The notes beneath the pieces are model-generated. The model was given only the letters and a program-made list of their open reading frames with translations, was not told the DNA's origin and made no database searches. This document shows, piece by piece, positions 1 to 6,046 of a DNA stretch of 8,980 nt. Every line of letters begins with the position of its first letter. The stretch's first letter is position 1. The stretch is taken from assembly GCA_964344165.1 (NCBI GenBank), contig CAYFMH010000069.1, forward strand, positions 1 to 8,980, written 5' to 3'. The stretch comes from CAYFMH01 sp964344165. GTDB taxonomy: Bacteria; Patescibacteriota; Gracilibacteria; UBA4473. The position numbers and the translations under genes are program-made.

Positions 1-55
1 TTCATAATCTTCTTCAGTTGTTACGTATGGATTTTCATCATCGCAGTCTGCGTCG
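1..55. repeat. 55-bp perfect inverted terminal repeat, left arm
   Basis: The first 55 bases are the exact reverse complement of the last 55 (8926-8980). The next base inward differs (A gene T, B gene G on the coding strand). The arm encodes the same residues, ending DADCDDENPYVTTEEDYE, in the MopE-like repeat of gene A. Similarity, but not identity, continues inward for about 25 more bases. Confidence 0.97.
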
Positions 56-1473
56 ACAGGAAGTCCGTCTCCATCTTGGTCTTGATCATCTGTTGCGGCA
101 TCACAGTCGTCATCTTCCCCGTTGTAATATACTTCTGCTGCTCCTGGATTAATGCTAGAGTCGCCGTCGTTACAATCTGGCACTGCGCTTGGTTCTGCGT
201 AATCCGAACCTTCTTCACCAGGACATGCAGATATTGCATATGAAGGATCTGTGTAAGTGTCGCCATCAGCGTCTCTTTCAAATGTTTCTTCTCCTGTTAT
301 AGATATATCGTCGTCGTCACAGTCTGGAGAAGATGAAGACACTTCAACGTATCCAGAAGGTGCTTCCCCTGGACAGTATTCTTCAGCATCTGCTGTGTCA
401 TCATATGCTCCGTCTCCGTCTCCATCTGGTTTGTATTCTGCTGGTGCTCCAACTGATGCATCTTCGTCGTCGCAGTCTGTGTTTTCTCCGACCCCGTCGC
501 CGTCATTGTCGGCTTCTTCTGTTGTTACTGTGCAGGTTGTTTCGTGTGCAGGGTAACCTCCTGAGCCATCGCTTGCAGAGAAGGTTATTGTGAGGATATT
601 TGAACCTGGTGAGCTCTCTGTACATACGAACCTTCCTCCGCCAAGGCTGACTTTTCCATAGTCGCCTGTGCTTGTATCTACGACGACTAGGACGTCATTA
701 GGCAGAGTCCCCTGGTTTTCTTCTAAAACTAAATAATTGGATATAAGTCCGCATGATTCTGGGAATTCCCAATCGTATGTTCCGTCAGGGTCTCCATATT
801 CAATAGTTGCAGTGTTGTATGTGCCTACTGTTGATTGGTATAGTGCTCTTAGTCCTGTATCGCCATTGATTGCTGACACTAAATATGCTCCATCATGTTC
901 TGTGAATCCGTATGCCGCGTTGAACCCGAGGTCTGTAGCTGTACATGATGTCCCTGAACAAGATAATTCCCAAGAGTCGCTAGTAGTGCCATAGATAGTA
1001 CCGTCTGTTTCCCCGAGGTGTTCAAAGTCATCTTCAATATCATCTCCGCTGTCGCTGTCTGTTACTGTTACAGGATTTGATATTGATCCAAAGTATACGG
1101 GACCTTCTATAACAGAAGCAGGATCTTCGTGAATGAAATGAGTTGATGGGATATAGAATGCATCTACACTACCAGATGTTGCTGATGTAACAGCTGTAGG
1201 AGTGTCGCAAGTGATTGTAAGAGTTTCATCTCCTGTTTCGTCAGCTTTCGCTTTCCCCGGAGCACCAGCAGCCATAACTAAAACACCAGCAGCAGTCAAT
1301 GTGACTAGAAGAGGAACTCTTCCTTGTCTCATCCTTGCTGTCTCTACTTCTGCTGACGGTTTGACAAAGTCCTTTACAGCTTCTACAGCTCTACTAGCCA
1401 TACTTCCTATCTTATCTAGGAAGCCTCTTCCTCTCTTTTGCTCTAATTGTTCTTGTGGTCTTCGTGGTGCCAT
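1..1473 (-). CDS. Secreted protein A with C-terminal MopE-like metal-binding repeats (3' partial)
   Basis: The open frame runs from ATG at 1473 off the left edge, giving 491 codons with no stop. Residues 1-53 are a basic, charged N-region. Residues 54-71 are hydrophobic (PLLVTLTAAGVLVMAAGA), and a likely signal-peptidase site follows 'GKAKA' (about residue 77), so the protein is probably exported with an unusually long signal region. Residues 78-321 are Thr/Ser/Asp-rich with scattered Cys (89, 172, 177, 241, 284, 314) and no family I recognise; the last part looks like an Ig- or HYR-type beta domain. From residue 322 on there are Asp-rich repeats of the form D-x-D-G-D-G ... DCDD ... INPGAAEVY, typical of the MopE-type 'putative metal-binding motif' (calcium- or copper-binding in known relatives). 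An in-frame ATG exists 12 codons upstream (1509), but the 1473 ATG is the start shared with paralogue B. There is no clear Shine-Dalgarno site. Function beyond surface metal binding or adhesion is unknown. Confidence 0.85.
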   Translation of the reverse strand, partial: MAPRRPQEQLEQKRGRGFLDKIGSMASRAVEAVKDFVKPSAEVETARMRQGRVPLLVTLTAAGVLVMAAGAPGKAKADETGDETLTITCDTPTAVTSATSGSVDAFYIPSTHFIHEDPASVIEGPVYFGSISNPVTVTDSDSGDDIEDDFEHLGETDGTIYGTTSDSWELSCSGTSCTATDLGFNAAYGFTEHDGAYLVSAINGDTGLRALYQSTVGTYNTATIEYGDPDGTYDWEFPESCGLISNYLVLEENQGTLPNDVLVVVDTSTGDYGKVSLGGGRFVCTESSPGSNILTITFSASDGSGGYPAHETTCTVTTEEADNDGDGVGENTDCDDEDASVGAPAEYKPDGDGDGAYDDTADAEEYCPGEAPSGYVEVSSSSPDCDDDDISITGEETFERDADGDTYTDPSYAISACPGEEGSDYAEPSAVPDCNDGDSSINPGAAEVYYNGEDDDCDAATDDQDQDGDGLPVDADCDDENPYVTTEEDYE

Positions 1474-1481
1474 TGTCCCAA

Positions 1482-1570
1482 TATAGTTAAACCTACTCCC
1501 CTCGAGCATGTTTTCATTTCTTTCGTTTGTGGTCGTTTCTTTGAGGTGCTTAATTATAACCAAAAAAATG
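1482..1570 (-). repeat. Conserved leader/promoter repeat, copy A (inverted relative to copy B)
   Basis: Two blocks are identical to the region upstream of gene B: 1524-1570 (47 bp, includes the -10 box) and 1482-1515 (34 bp, includes CATGCTCGAGGGGAG). They are separated by 8 diverged bases. The identity in untranslated DNA is at least as high as in the adjoining coding sequence, which points to a shared regulatory leader or recent gene conversion. Confidence 0.85.
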
Positions 1571-1582
1571 GAGTTTAGTCAA
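1553..1582 (-). promoter_or_regulatory. Sigma70-type promoter of gene A
   Basis: On the minus strand, TTGACT (1582-1577) is followed by an 18-base spacer and a perfect TATAAT (1558-1553). Transcription would start near 1546, giving a 5' leader of roughly 75 bases before the ATG at 1473. The -10 region and everything downstream are repeated almost exactly in front of gene B, but the -35 here is closer to consensus than B's. Confidence 0.7.
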
Positions 1583-1760
1583 GCCCTGGCAGGTGTATGG
1601 GTGTCTTTATTATGAGGTGTTTTTGATGTTTTTTTATTTGGCAAGTGGTTTTGCTTGATTTTTGCGTGGCCAACGGGGACTCGAGGAGGTTTTGAATTGT
1701 AAAATTTCAGCTTTTTTTAATGTTGATGTGATACAACAGGTTTATCTAACTTTAAAAATT

Positions 1761-2720
1761 ATGAAAAAAACTTTTTGTGTTGTTGCTGTTTTATTTCTTT
1801 CTGTAGCGCATTGTAACGCGGTGGATATCTATTATTATCATGAGGATCATTTGGGAGGAGCGTCTATTATTACTGATCAGGATGGGGAAGTTGTTGCGGA
1901 GTATGAGTATTATCCTTATGGGGAGGCTTATTCAGAAGAGGTCTCTGAAGATTTTAGCAATAATTACAAATTTACAGGGCAGGAGGAAGATGCCGAAACA
2001 GGTTTGTATTATTATGGAGCGAGATATTATGGGTCTGCTGTAGCTAGGTTTATGAGTCAGGATCCTGCTGTTTATGATGAGAGGCTTCTGGAGATGCTTT
2101 ATGATCCGCAGTCATTAAATCCGTATGCGTATGTGCGAAATAATCCAATCAAGTATGTGGATCCGAGTGGGGAGGAGCCTAATAAAGCACAAGCAGGAAC
2201 TGTGGGTGATATTTTAGATATTATATCGTTGCCAAATTCCTATAGTTATAATGCTAACGTTGGCATGTTGCATAAGTTTATAAATTATTATGGCAAAGAT
2301 ACAGGGGGAATTTCTATGAGGTATGTTTATACGGAACAAGCCGGGTGGGTTGATATGAGACACTTTTTTTATTTTGCGGAAAAATCGTATACATATGGTA
2401 ATGCGATTGCTATGACTGGTGGTTATATGAGTGAGTTCTATCAATGGATGGGACTAGATATTGATTCAATGACTTTGGGGCTTGGCAGTAATCCTAGTGC
2501 GTTTTCTTATGAAGATTTAACTTCGGATGCATTGGGAGTTGCTTTTGGACATATGTTGTCTGAGCAGAGTGGTGAATATTCATTTGAAGAATTATTGACT
2601 AAGTTTTTAGATAGTCTAGGTGCAACTAACCCTGAAGAAGCATATAATTATAATGAAATACCAGAAAACAGTGGTTCTGCTGCAGAAAAAGGATATAATG
2701 AAGTAGATAAAAGTTATTAA
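1761..2720 (+). CDS. Mini-RHS protein: signal peptide, single RHS core, variable C-terminal domain
   Basis: This is a 319-residue protein. Residues 1-20 are a signal peptide (MKKTFCVVAVLFLSVAHCNA). Residues 21-137 are a complete RHS repeat-associated core: YYYHEDHLGGAS, YEYYPYGEAY, YKFTGQEEDAETGLYYYGAR, a RFMSQDP motif, then NPYAYVRNNP and the closing VDPSG (133-137). In full RHS proteins that end marks the self-cleavage site before the effector domain. All upstream YD repeats are absent, so it is far shorter than classical RHS proteins. Residues 138-319 are the C-terminal domain. Its spaced motifs GWVDMRH (195-201), SEFYQWMG (224-231) and SAFSYEDLTSDALG (246-259) remind me of DUF4056-type domains, though this is from memory and unsearched. 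The frame is open back to a TTG at 1662, but the 1761 ATG is chosen because the signal peptide follows directly. A weak promoter (TTGATG 1723, TAACTT 1747) could give an almost leaderless transcript. The gene is followed 8 bases later by membrane-protein genes that may be its immunity partners (inference). Confidence 0.85.
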   Translation: MKKTFCVVAVLFLSVAHCNAVDIYYYHEDHLGGASIITDQDGEVVAEYEYYPYGEAYSEEVSEDFSNNYKFTGQEEDAETGLYYYGARYYGSAVARFMSQDPAVYDERLLEMLYDPQSLNPYAYVRNNPIKYVDPSGEEPNKAQAGTVGDILDIISLPNSYSYNANVGMLHKFINYYGKDTGGISMRYVYTEQAGWVDMRHFFYFAEKSYTYGNAIAMTGGYMSEFYQWMGLDIDSMTLGLGSNPSAFSYEDLTSDALGVAFGHMLSEQSGEYSFEELLTKFLDSLGATNPEEAYNYNEIPENSGSAAEKGYNEVDKSY

Positions 2721-2728
2721 TTTTTATT

Positions 2729-3355
2729 GTGAAAAGATTTATTAAAATAATGTTGCTTGGGATTGTATCAATAATATCTTTATTATTGATCTTATTGACT
2801 GTTTTGGTAGTGATTCCTGTTGAGACTATTGCCTCTGATCAATTTAGAGTTGATTTGCTCAACGAAACAGATAGTACCGTTATTGTTGTGGGTCTGCAGT
2901 ATGATGATGTTGATGAGACGTATCATGTTGTAAATTCTGTTAGGAGACCTTTGTTGTTTGCAGTAATATATTCTTTATTTGAGGGTGATTCCAAAACGAT
3001 TGGGTATGATATGTGGGATACTGGTGAGGCTTTGTATTTTCTTGGTGTAGGCGAGAACCATAAAAAATATTTTGCGATATTTGATAAAGAGGGTCAAGAA
3101 GTTGTTTTTAATGAATCAGCCCAATTAATAGATTCTATTGTAGTAAATAAGCTGCCATATTGGGTGGTCATTTTTCATGGATTTCTGGTTATCTTTTTCT
3201 GCTTCTGCTGGATATTTTTGAAAAAGTATCTTGTTAAAAAAGGCTCTAGACTGGTCTTGCTTAGGTTCCCTTTGTTTTTTCTTGCAGGTATTAATTTGCT
3301 TTGTGCGATAGGGTATTTTGTTTTGATTATTTTTGTTAATTTTTATTTATTGTGA
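2729..3355 (+). CDS. Membrane protein of unknown function, possible immunity protein
   Basis: This 208-residue protein starts with GTG, 8 bases after the RHS stop, so it is very probably co-transcribed with the RHS gene. There is one N-terminal transmembrane segment (about residues 7-31), a roughly 110-residue extracytoplasmic domain beginning near VETIASDQF, then two C-terminal transmembrane segments (about 146-166 and 178-205). I recognise no family. Position directly behind an RHS gene, membrane topology and AT-rich composition are compatible with an immunity protein or an exported-effector accessory, but no motif proves it. No good ribosome-binding site precedes the GTG. It could be translationally coupled to the RHS gene. 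Confidence 0.75.
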   Translation: MKRFIKIMLLGIVSIISLLLILLTVLVVIPVETIASDQFRVDLLNETDSTVIVVGLQYDDVDETYHVVNSVRRPLLFAVIYSLFEGDSKTIGYDMWDTGEALYFLGVGENHKKYFAIFDKEGQEVVFNESAQLIDSIVVNKLPYWVVIFHGFLVIFFCFCWIFLKKYLVKKGSRLVLLRFPLFFLAGINLLCAIGYFVLIIFVNFYLL

Positions 3356-3404
3356 TTGCAAGGAAGATTTCTGTGAAGATCTTCGGGGTAATACAATTTG
3401 TAAT

Positions 3405-3992
3405 ATGAAGAAATCAACAAAAATATGGATTAGTGTCCTTATCGTTTTTATCTTTTTAGTATTTTTTTATTGGAATCTATATTACTTTGGTGTGGGATTC
3501 CAGAATGATTTATATGACAGTATGTTTGAAGTGCTTCCTGTGCTATTGGTTGGGTTTATTTTTATTGCTTCGATATTGTTGATACGAGAAAGGGTGTATT
3601 ATGGATTAATTCTTTTTCTTCTTTCTACCTTTGCACTTTTCATTTTATTTATGCATAATTTTATTTGGTTTCATGAAGAGAAAGTAGATGAAGTTATTAT
3701 TGGTGACAATGGCGTAATTGATGTTTATTTTTATTCTGGTGATGCAATTTACACATTTTTTTATAGAGATTTGACGTCGTCTCTATTTTACAGAAGAAAA
3801 TGTGTTTATTGGGTGAGATCGCCTGGCTCTAATGGCATAGAGTGGGAATATTATGATGGTATATTATTTTTATCTGGCATGTCTGTTGGCATTGATGGTG
3901 TAAGTATCAATCTTGATAATTTAATGTCCTTTGGCAGCCCTTGTAGGTGTTATAATGACTATGGTGCAGATGTGAATGCGTGTGTCCTTTAA
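3405..3992 (+). CDS. Membrane protein of unknown function, second candidate immunity/accessory gene
   Basis: The protein has 195 residues from the ATG at 3405. The frame stays open upstream to 3333, but that would overlap the preceding gene and give a Cys-rich leader with no signal, so the ATG in front of MKKSTKIWISVLIVFIFLVF is preferred. Three hydrophobic segments lie in the first half (about residues 8-26, 42-60 and 66-87), followed by an outward-facing domain with several aromatic residues and four Cys. No family is recognised. The gene lies 49 bases after the previous one on the same strand, so the three genes probably form one operon. It ends 20 bases from the converging pilX-like gene, and I see no obvious terminator between them. 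Confidence 0.72.
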   Translation: MKKSTKIWISVLIVFIFLVFFYWNLYYFGVGFQNDLYDSMFEVLPVLLVGFIFIASILLIRERVYYGLILFLLSTFALFILFMHNFIWFHEEKVDEVIIGDNGVIDVYFYSGDAIYTFFYRDLTSSLFYRRKCVYWVRSPGSNGIEWEYYDGILFLSGMSVGIDGVSINLDNLMSFGSPCRCYNDYGADVNACVL

Positions 3993-4012
3993 ATGACTTA
4001 AGTTGACGTTTC

Positions 4013-5083
4013 TTAATTCTGGAACGCAAAATTAATTGGACTGCTTGAGTACTGACTCCACCATCCTTCTTTTGCCCAGAAATATGTATTGTCTTGGCTT
4101 TCTGTGTAGCCTGTGACTGTTATATAACTACGGTCTGTTGAAATTTGTGCGTCTGTTTTGATTTGGTATTCGAGGTATGTGACTGGTTCTTCGTTTACAT
4201 TTAATGCTGACTGTACGAAAGACAGTTCTAGTGTTGGGTAGGTAAGTGGATCGGTTGCGTCTTGGAGGGCGTCTTCAATTATGTCTTTTGGTGGGTCTGG
4301 TGTGGAGAGGTCGTCTATAGATAGGGTTGTATAATCGCTAGAGTTGGCAGCATAATTTATGCGAGTCGTGTGTATATGAGAATCGTCGGTTTCTCTGTAT
4401 TTTACGTCTTCTAAAAATGCATCATCATGAGTGTTTTCATATCCCTCAATATAATCACTTCCGTCATCTCTTTCGCCGGTGATTTGCCAGGCAACGATGA
4501 CGGGGTTATTTTCGAGGGTGCAGCCGGATATTGATGTGCTTTCTGTTCCGTCGGAGCATAGGATATTCTCTTCGTCTGGCGTCCTAATGCGGACTTCGAG
4601 GGTGCTGCCGTCGAAGGTGTCGGCGCCGTCGACGTAGAGGGGGACAGAGATAGTGTCGCCGTAGTACAGACGGTTCCAGTTGCAGGAGTCGTCTTCGAAT
4701 TCTGGTTCGGATTCGTCGATAGTGCACTCGGAGGCGGCGTTGCCGAGAGTTTGGATGGGGACGTAGTAATATGACCCGTCGGTTTCGGCTTTGCCGAAGA
4801 CTTCGTAAGTGGCATAGGTTGTTAGGTCGGCAGCGTTGACTGTGATTGTGTCTGAGGTGTCGCAGCCGGCGTCGCAGTTTTGGCTTACGTAGACGAGGGC
4901 TTCTTCGAAGGCGGAGTTTGCTGAGGATTGGGCTTGGAGGATTGAGCCCATTTCGTTGACGCGCTTTACATTCCTAATTATTACCTCGTTGAGAGTTAAA
5001 GTTGTTATTAGTAGTGCGGTGACTACTATTATTGAGAAAATTAGTGAGATGCCTTGGCGGTTTTTGAGAGTTTTTTTGAGCAC
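4013..5083 (-). CDS. PilX-like minor pilin / pseudopilin
   Basis: This 356-residue protein starts with GTG at 5083 and ends with TAA at 4013. The N-terminus has a short basic leader, then G11 followed by ISLIFSIIVVTALLITTL, a type IV pilin-like transmembrane helix. The position that is Glu5 in major pilins is Phe here, as expected for PilX/GspK-type minor pilins, which lack that Glu. After the helix come about 320 residues rich in Asp, Thr, Ser and Tyr, with Cys pairs (C70/C74 and others) that probably form disulfides outside the cell. It lies downstream of the pilV-like gene on the same strand, separated by 96 bases of hairpin-rich DNA. The probable role is in a minor pilin priming complex with the PilV- and PilW-like proteins nearby. 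It could equally be a pseudopilin of a type II-like system. GC content is visibly higher in 4560-4920 than in the RHS module. Confidence 0.75.
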   Translation of the reverse strand: MLKKTLKNRQGISLIFSIIVVTALLITTLTLNEVIIRNVKRVNEMGSILQAQSSANSAFEEALVYVSQNCDAGCDTSDTITVNAADLTTYATYEVFGKAETDGSYYYVPIQTLGNAASECTIDESEPEFEDDSCNWNRLYYGDTISVPLYVDGADTFDGSTLEVRIRTPDEENILCSDGTESTSISGCTLENNPVIVAWQITGERDDGSDYIEGYENTHDDAFLEDVKYRETDDSHIHTTRINYAANSSDYTTLSIDDLSTPDPPKDIIEDALQDATDPLTYPTLELSFVQSALNVNEEPVTYLEYQIKTDAQISTDRSYITVTGYTESQDNTYFWAKEGWWSQYSSSPINFAFQN

Positions 5084-5104
5084 GTGTGTTTGTTTTGTTT
5101 CGGA

Positions 5105-5122
5105 GTCCCGCTGCCGCGGGAC
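5105..5122 (-). other. Second intercistronic hairpin before the pilX-like gene
   Basis: GTCCCGC-TGCC-GCGGGAC is a perfect 7-bp stem with a 4-base loop, 22 bases upstream of the pilX-like GTG. The 9-mer GCGGGACGA in it (5116-5124) recurs in the neighbouring hairpin (5159-5167), so alternative pairing between the two elements is possible. Confidence 0.65.
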
Positions 5123-5135
5123 GATTTATTTATAT

Positions 5136-5180
5136 GGCCTGTGCGCCTTCTCGTCCTAGCGGGACGAGTGCGGCGCGGCC
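5136..5180 (-). other. Nested GC-rich hairpin at the pilV-like stop codon
   Basis: Reading either strand, the pairs nest as GGCC/GGCC, GCGCC/GGCGC and CTCGTCC/GGACGAG around a 5-base loop, 16 base pairs in all with small bulges. The structure begins at the last base of the pilV-like TAG stop. There is no U-tract, so it is more likely an intercistronic mRNA-stabilising or processing element, or a REP-like palindrome, than a terminator. Confidence 0.7.
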
Positions 5181-5788
5181 TACCAATTGCCGATTTTTTC
5201 TGTTAGAGAGACTTCTTTTTCGGTGCCTCCGTTATCGAGCCAGCCGACTGTGACTGTGACGGACATTAAATTCGAGTTTTCATATGAAATGTCGACCATT
5301 CTTTGGAAGTTGGATTCGATGCAATCTGTGTCGTCGCTTGGGGTTGTGTAAAGTGTCCCGGTTGAGGTTGAGCCGACAATGTCACAGGTATAAATCATGT
5401 ATTCGGTTGTTCCCATTACGTCGCTATATCCGACGTCTGTCAGATAATATTCCAAAGTCTCCATGTCCAGCATGATTGCGTAGTAGTCTTCTGCGATTAA
5501 TTCGTCTTCGCAATCTGTTATGTCTGTTCCTTCAAGTGTGTTCCAGCATGCGTCTGCGTTTCCGCTGTAGCGGAGCCAGTTTGTGTCGCGGATGTTTCGG
5601 ACAGCTTCTATCCCTTCTCGCGCGAGGTTAAGAGCGAGCATTCTGTCTTGGGAAATTTCTACTCCGACAAGGGAAGTGCGTACCATGACCCCTGCGGCGG
5701 TTGCTCCAATCGCAATTACTGTTACTGCAACGATGGTTTCTATTAGTGACTCTGCGCGGATTCCGAGGATTTTTTTGTTTGTTTTCAT
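5180..5788 (-). CDS. PilV-like minor type IV pilin
   Basis: This 202-residue protein has a class III prepilin signal: a basic leader, then RA followed by ESLIETIVAVTVIAIGATAA. If the Glu of 'LIET' (residue 17) is the conserved Glu5, the prepilin peptidase site falls after Ala12 rather than the usual Gly. After the helix comes LALNLAREGIEAVRNIRDTN, a stretch I associate with prepilin-like proteins of Candidate Phyla Radiation bacteria. It is followed by a 130-residue Asp/Thr/Tyr-rich globular part with four Cys (81, 93 and two later). The ATG at 5788 is chosen because it gives a short leader. It is first in a two-gene unit with the pilX-like gene and is divergent from the pilW-like gene. The likely role is as a minor pilin in pilus assembly or adhesion. 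Confidence 0.8.
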   Translation of the reverse strand: MKTNKKILGIRAESLIETIVAVTVIAIGATAAGVMVRTSLVGVEISQDRMLALNLAREGIEAVRNIRDTNWLRYSGNADACWNTLEGTDITDCEDELIAEDYYAIMLDMETLEYYLTDVGYSDVMGTTEYMIYTCDIVGSTSTGTLYTTPSDDTDCIESNFQRMVDISYENSNLMSVTVTVGWLDNGGTEKEVSLTEKIGNW

Positions 5789-5796
5789 CGGGGGGT

Positions 5797-5802
5797 ATTA
5801 TA
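5797..5802 (-). promoter_or_regulatory. -10 box of the pilV-pilX unit, possibly leaderless
   Basis: A perfect TATAAT on the minus strand ends only 8 bases before the ATG at 5788. Transcription starting at the usual distance would begin at or next to the start codon, giving a leaderless mRNA. That fits the lack of a Shine-Dalgarno site (the gap is ACCCCCCG). No good -35 is visible. Confidence 0.5.
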
Positions 5803-5805
5803 GCA

Positions 5806-5889
5806 GGGTGTAGGGTGTAGGGGTAGTAGTACGTAATCCGTAGTACGTAGTGAGTAGTGAGCTTGTAGGTTGTAGCTGGTAGCTTGTGG
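5806..5889. repeat. Low-complexity GTA/TAC-rich spacer
   Basis: This intergenic stretch is built from short degenerate units: GGGTGTA in tandem (5806-5819), GTAGTACGTA as a direct repeat (5826-5835 and 5840-5849), GTGAGTA/GTGAGC, and variants of TAGCTTGTAG. It lies between the divergent pilin units. Such GTAGTACGTA-type tracts recur between genes in some CPR genomes, to my recollection. No protein is encoded. Confidence 0.6.
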
Positions 5890-5923
5890 ATATGGTATGA
5901 TTTTGCCGCCTTAAATAATTCTT

Positions 5924-6025
5924 ATGGATCCTTCTGAAGATGATATTTTGAATGAGATTGCTGAATCCAGGGATAATCCTGATGCTGAGTTTGTGTCTCA
6001 TGATGAAGCGTGGCAGAGGTCATGA
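5924..6025 (+). CDS. 33-residue acidic ORF, antitoxin-tail-like
   Basis: ATG at 5924 to TGA at 6023 encodes a peptide beginning MDPSEDDILNEIAESRDNPD and ending EFVSHDEAWQRS. The ending resembles the C-terminal tail of RelB/ParD-like antitoxins ('..FVSHEEVW..'), but no toxin gene follows; the overlapping ATGA start reads only four codons. It may be a real small gene, a remnant of a toxin-antitoxin pair, or chance. It is in the same frame as the pilW-like gene, separated by the TGA and seven codons. There is no clear ribosome-binding site. A weak TATGAT lies at 5896. Confidence 0.4.
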   Translation: MDPSEDDILNEIAESRDNPDAEFVSHDEAWQRS

Positions 6026-6046
6026 ACTTCTGCTAAAATCTCAAGC

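Noticed and set aside
1..510. Repeated short units at the ends considered as a CRISPR array or tandem DNA repeat
   Set aside because: Periodicity is at protein level (MopE-like repeats) with variable spacing and no conserved nucleotide repeat or spacers.
257..593. Plus-strand Ser/Leu-rich ORFs opposite gene A, and minus-strand ones opposite gene B
   Set aside because: They are shadows of the Asp-rich repeat coding sequence on the opposite strand (GAY codons read as Ser/Val/Ile runs).
1610..1617. TTATGAGG shared with 7352-7359 as a possible insertion-site or direct repeat
   Set aside because: Only 8 bases match, flanks drift apart, and it is in direct orientation while the flanking paralogues are inverted; chance is sufficient.
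1683..1700. Strong SD-like GAGGAGG upstream of the RHS gene
   Set aside because: It is followed by TTG-TAA and no open frame; it lies about 70 bases before the RHS ATG, too far to act on it.
6023..6025. TGA between the 33-codon ORF and pilW read as a sense codon (Gly code of Gracilibacteria)
   Set aside because: Long genes here have ordinary GGN glycine codons and no internal TGA, and two genes end naturally in TGA, so the standard code applies.
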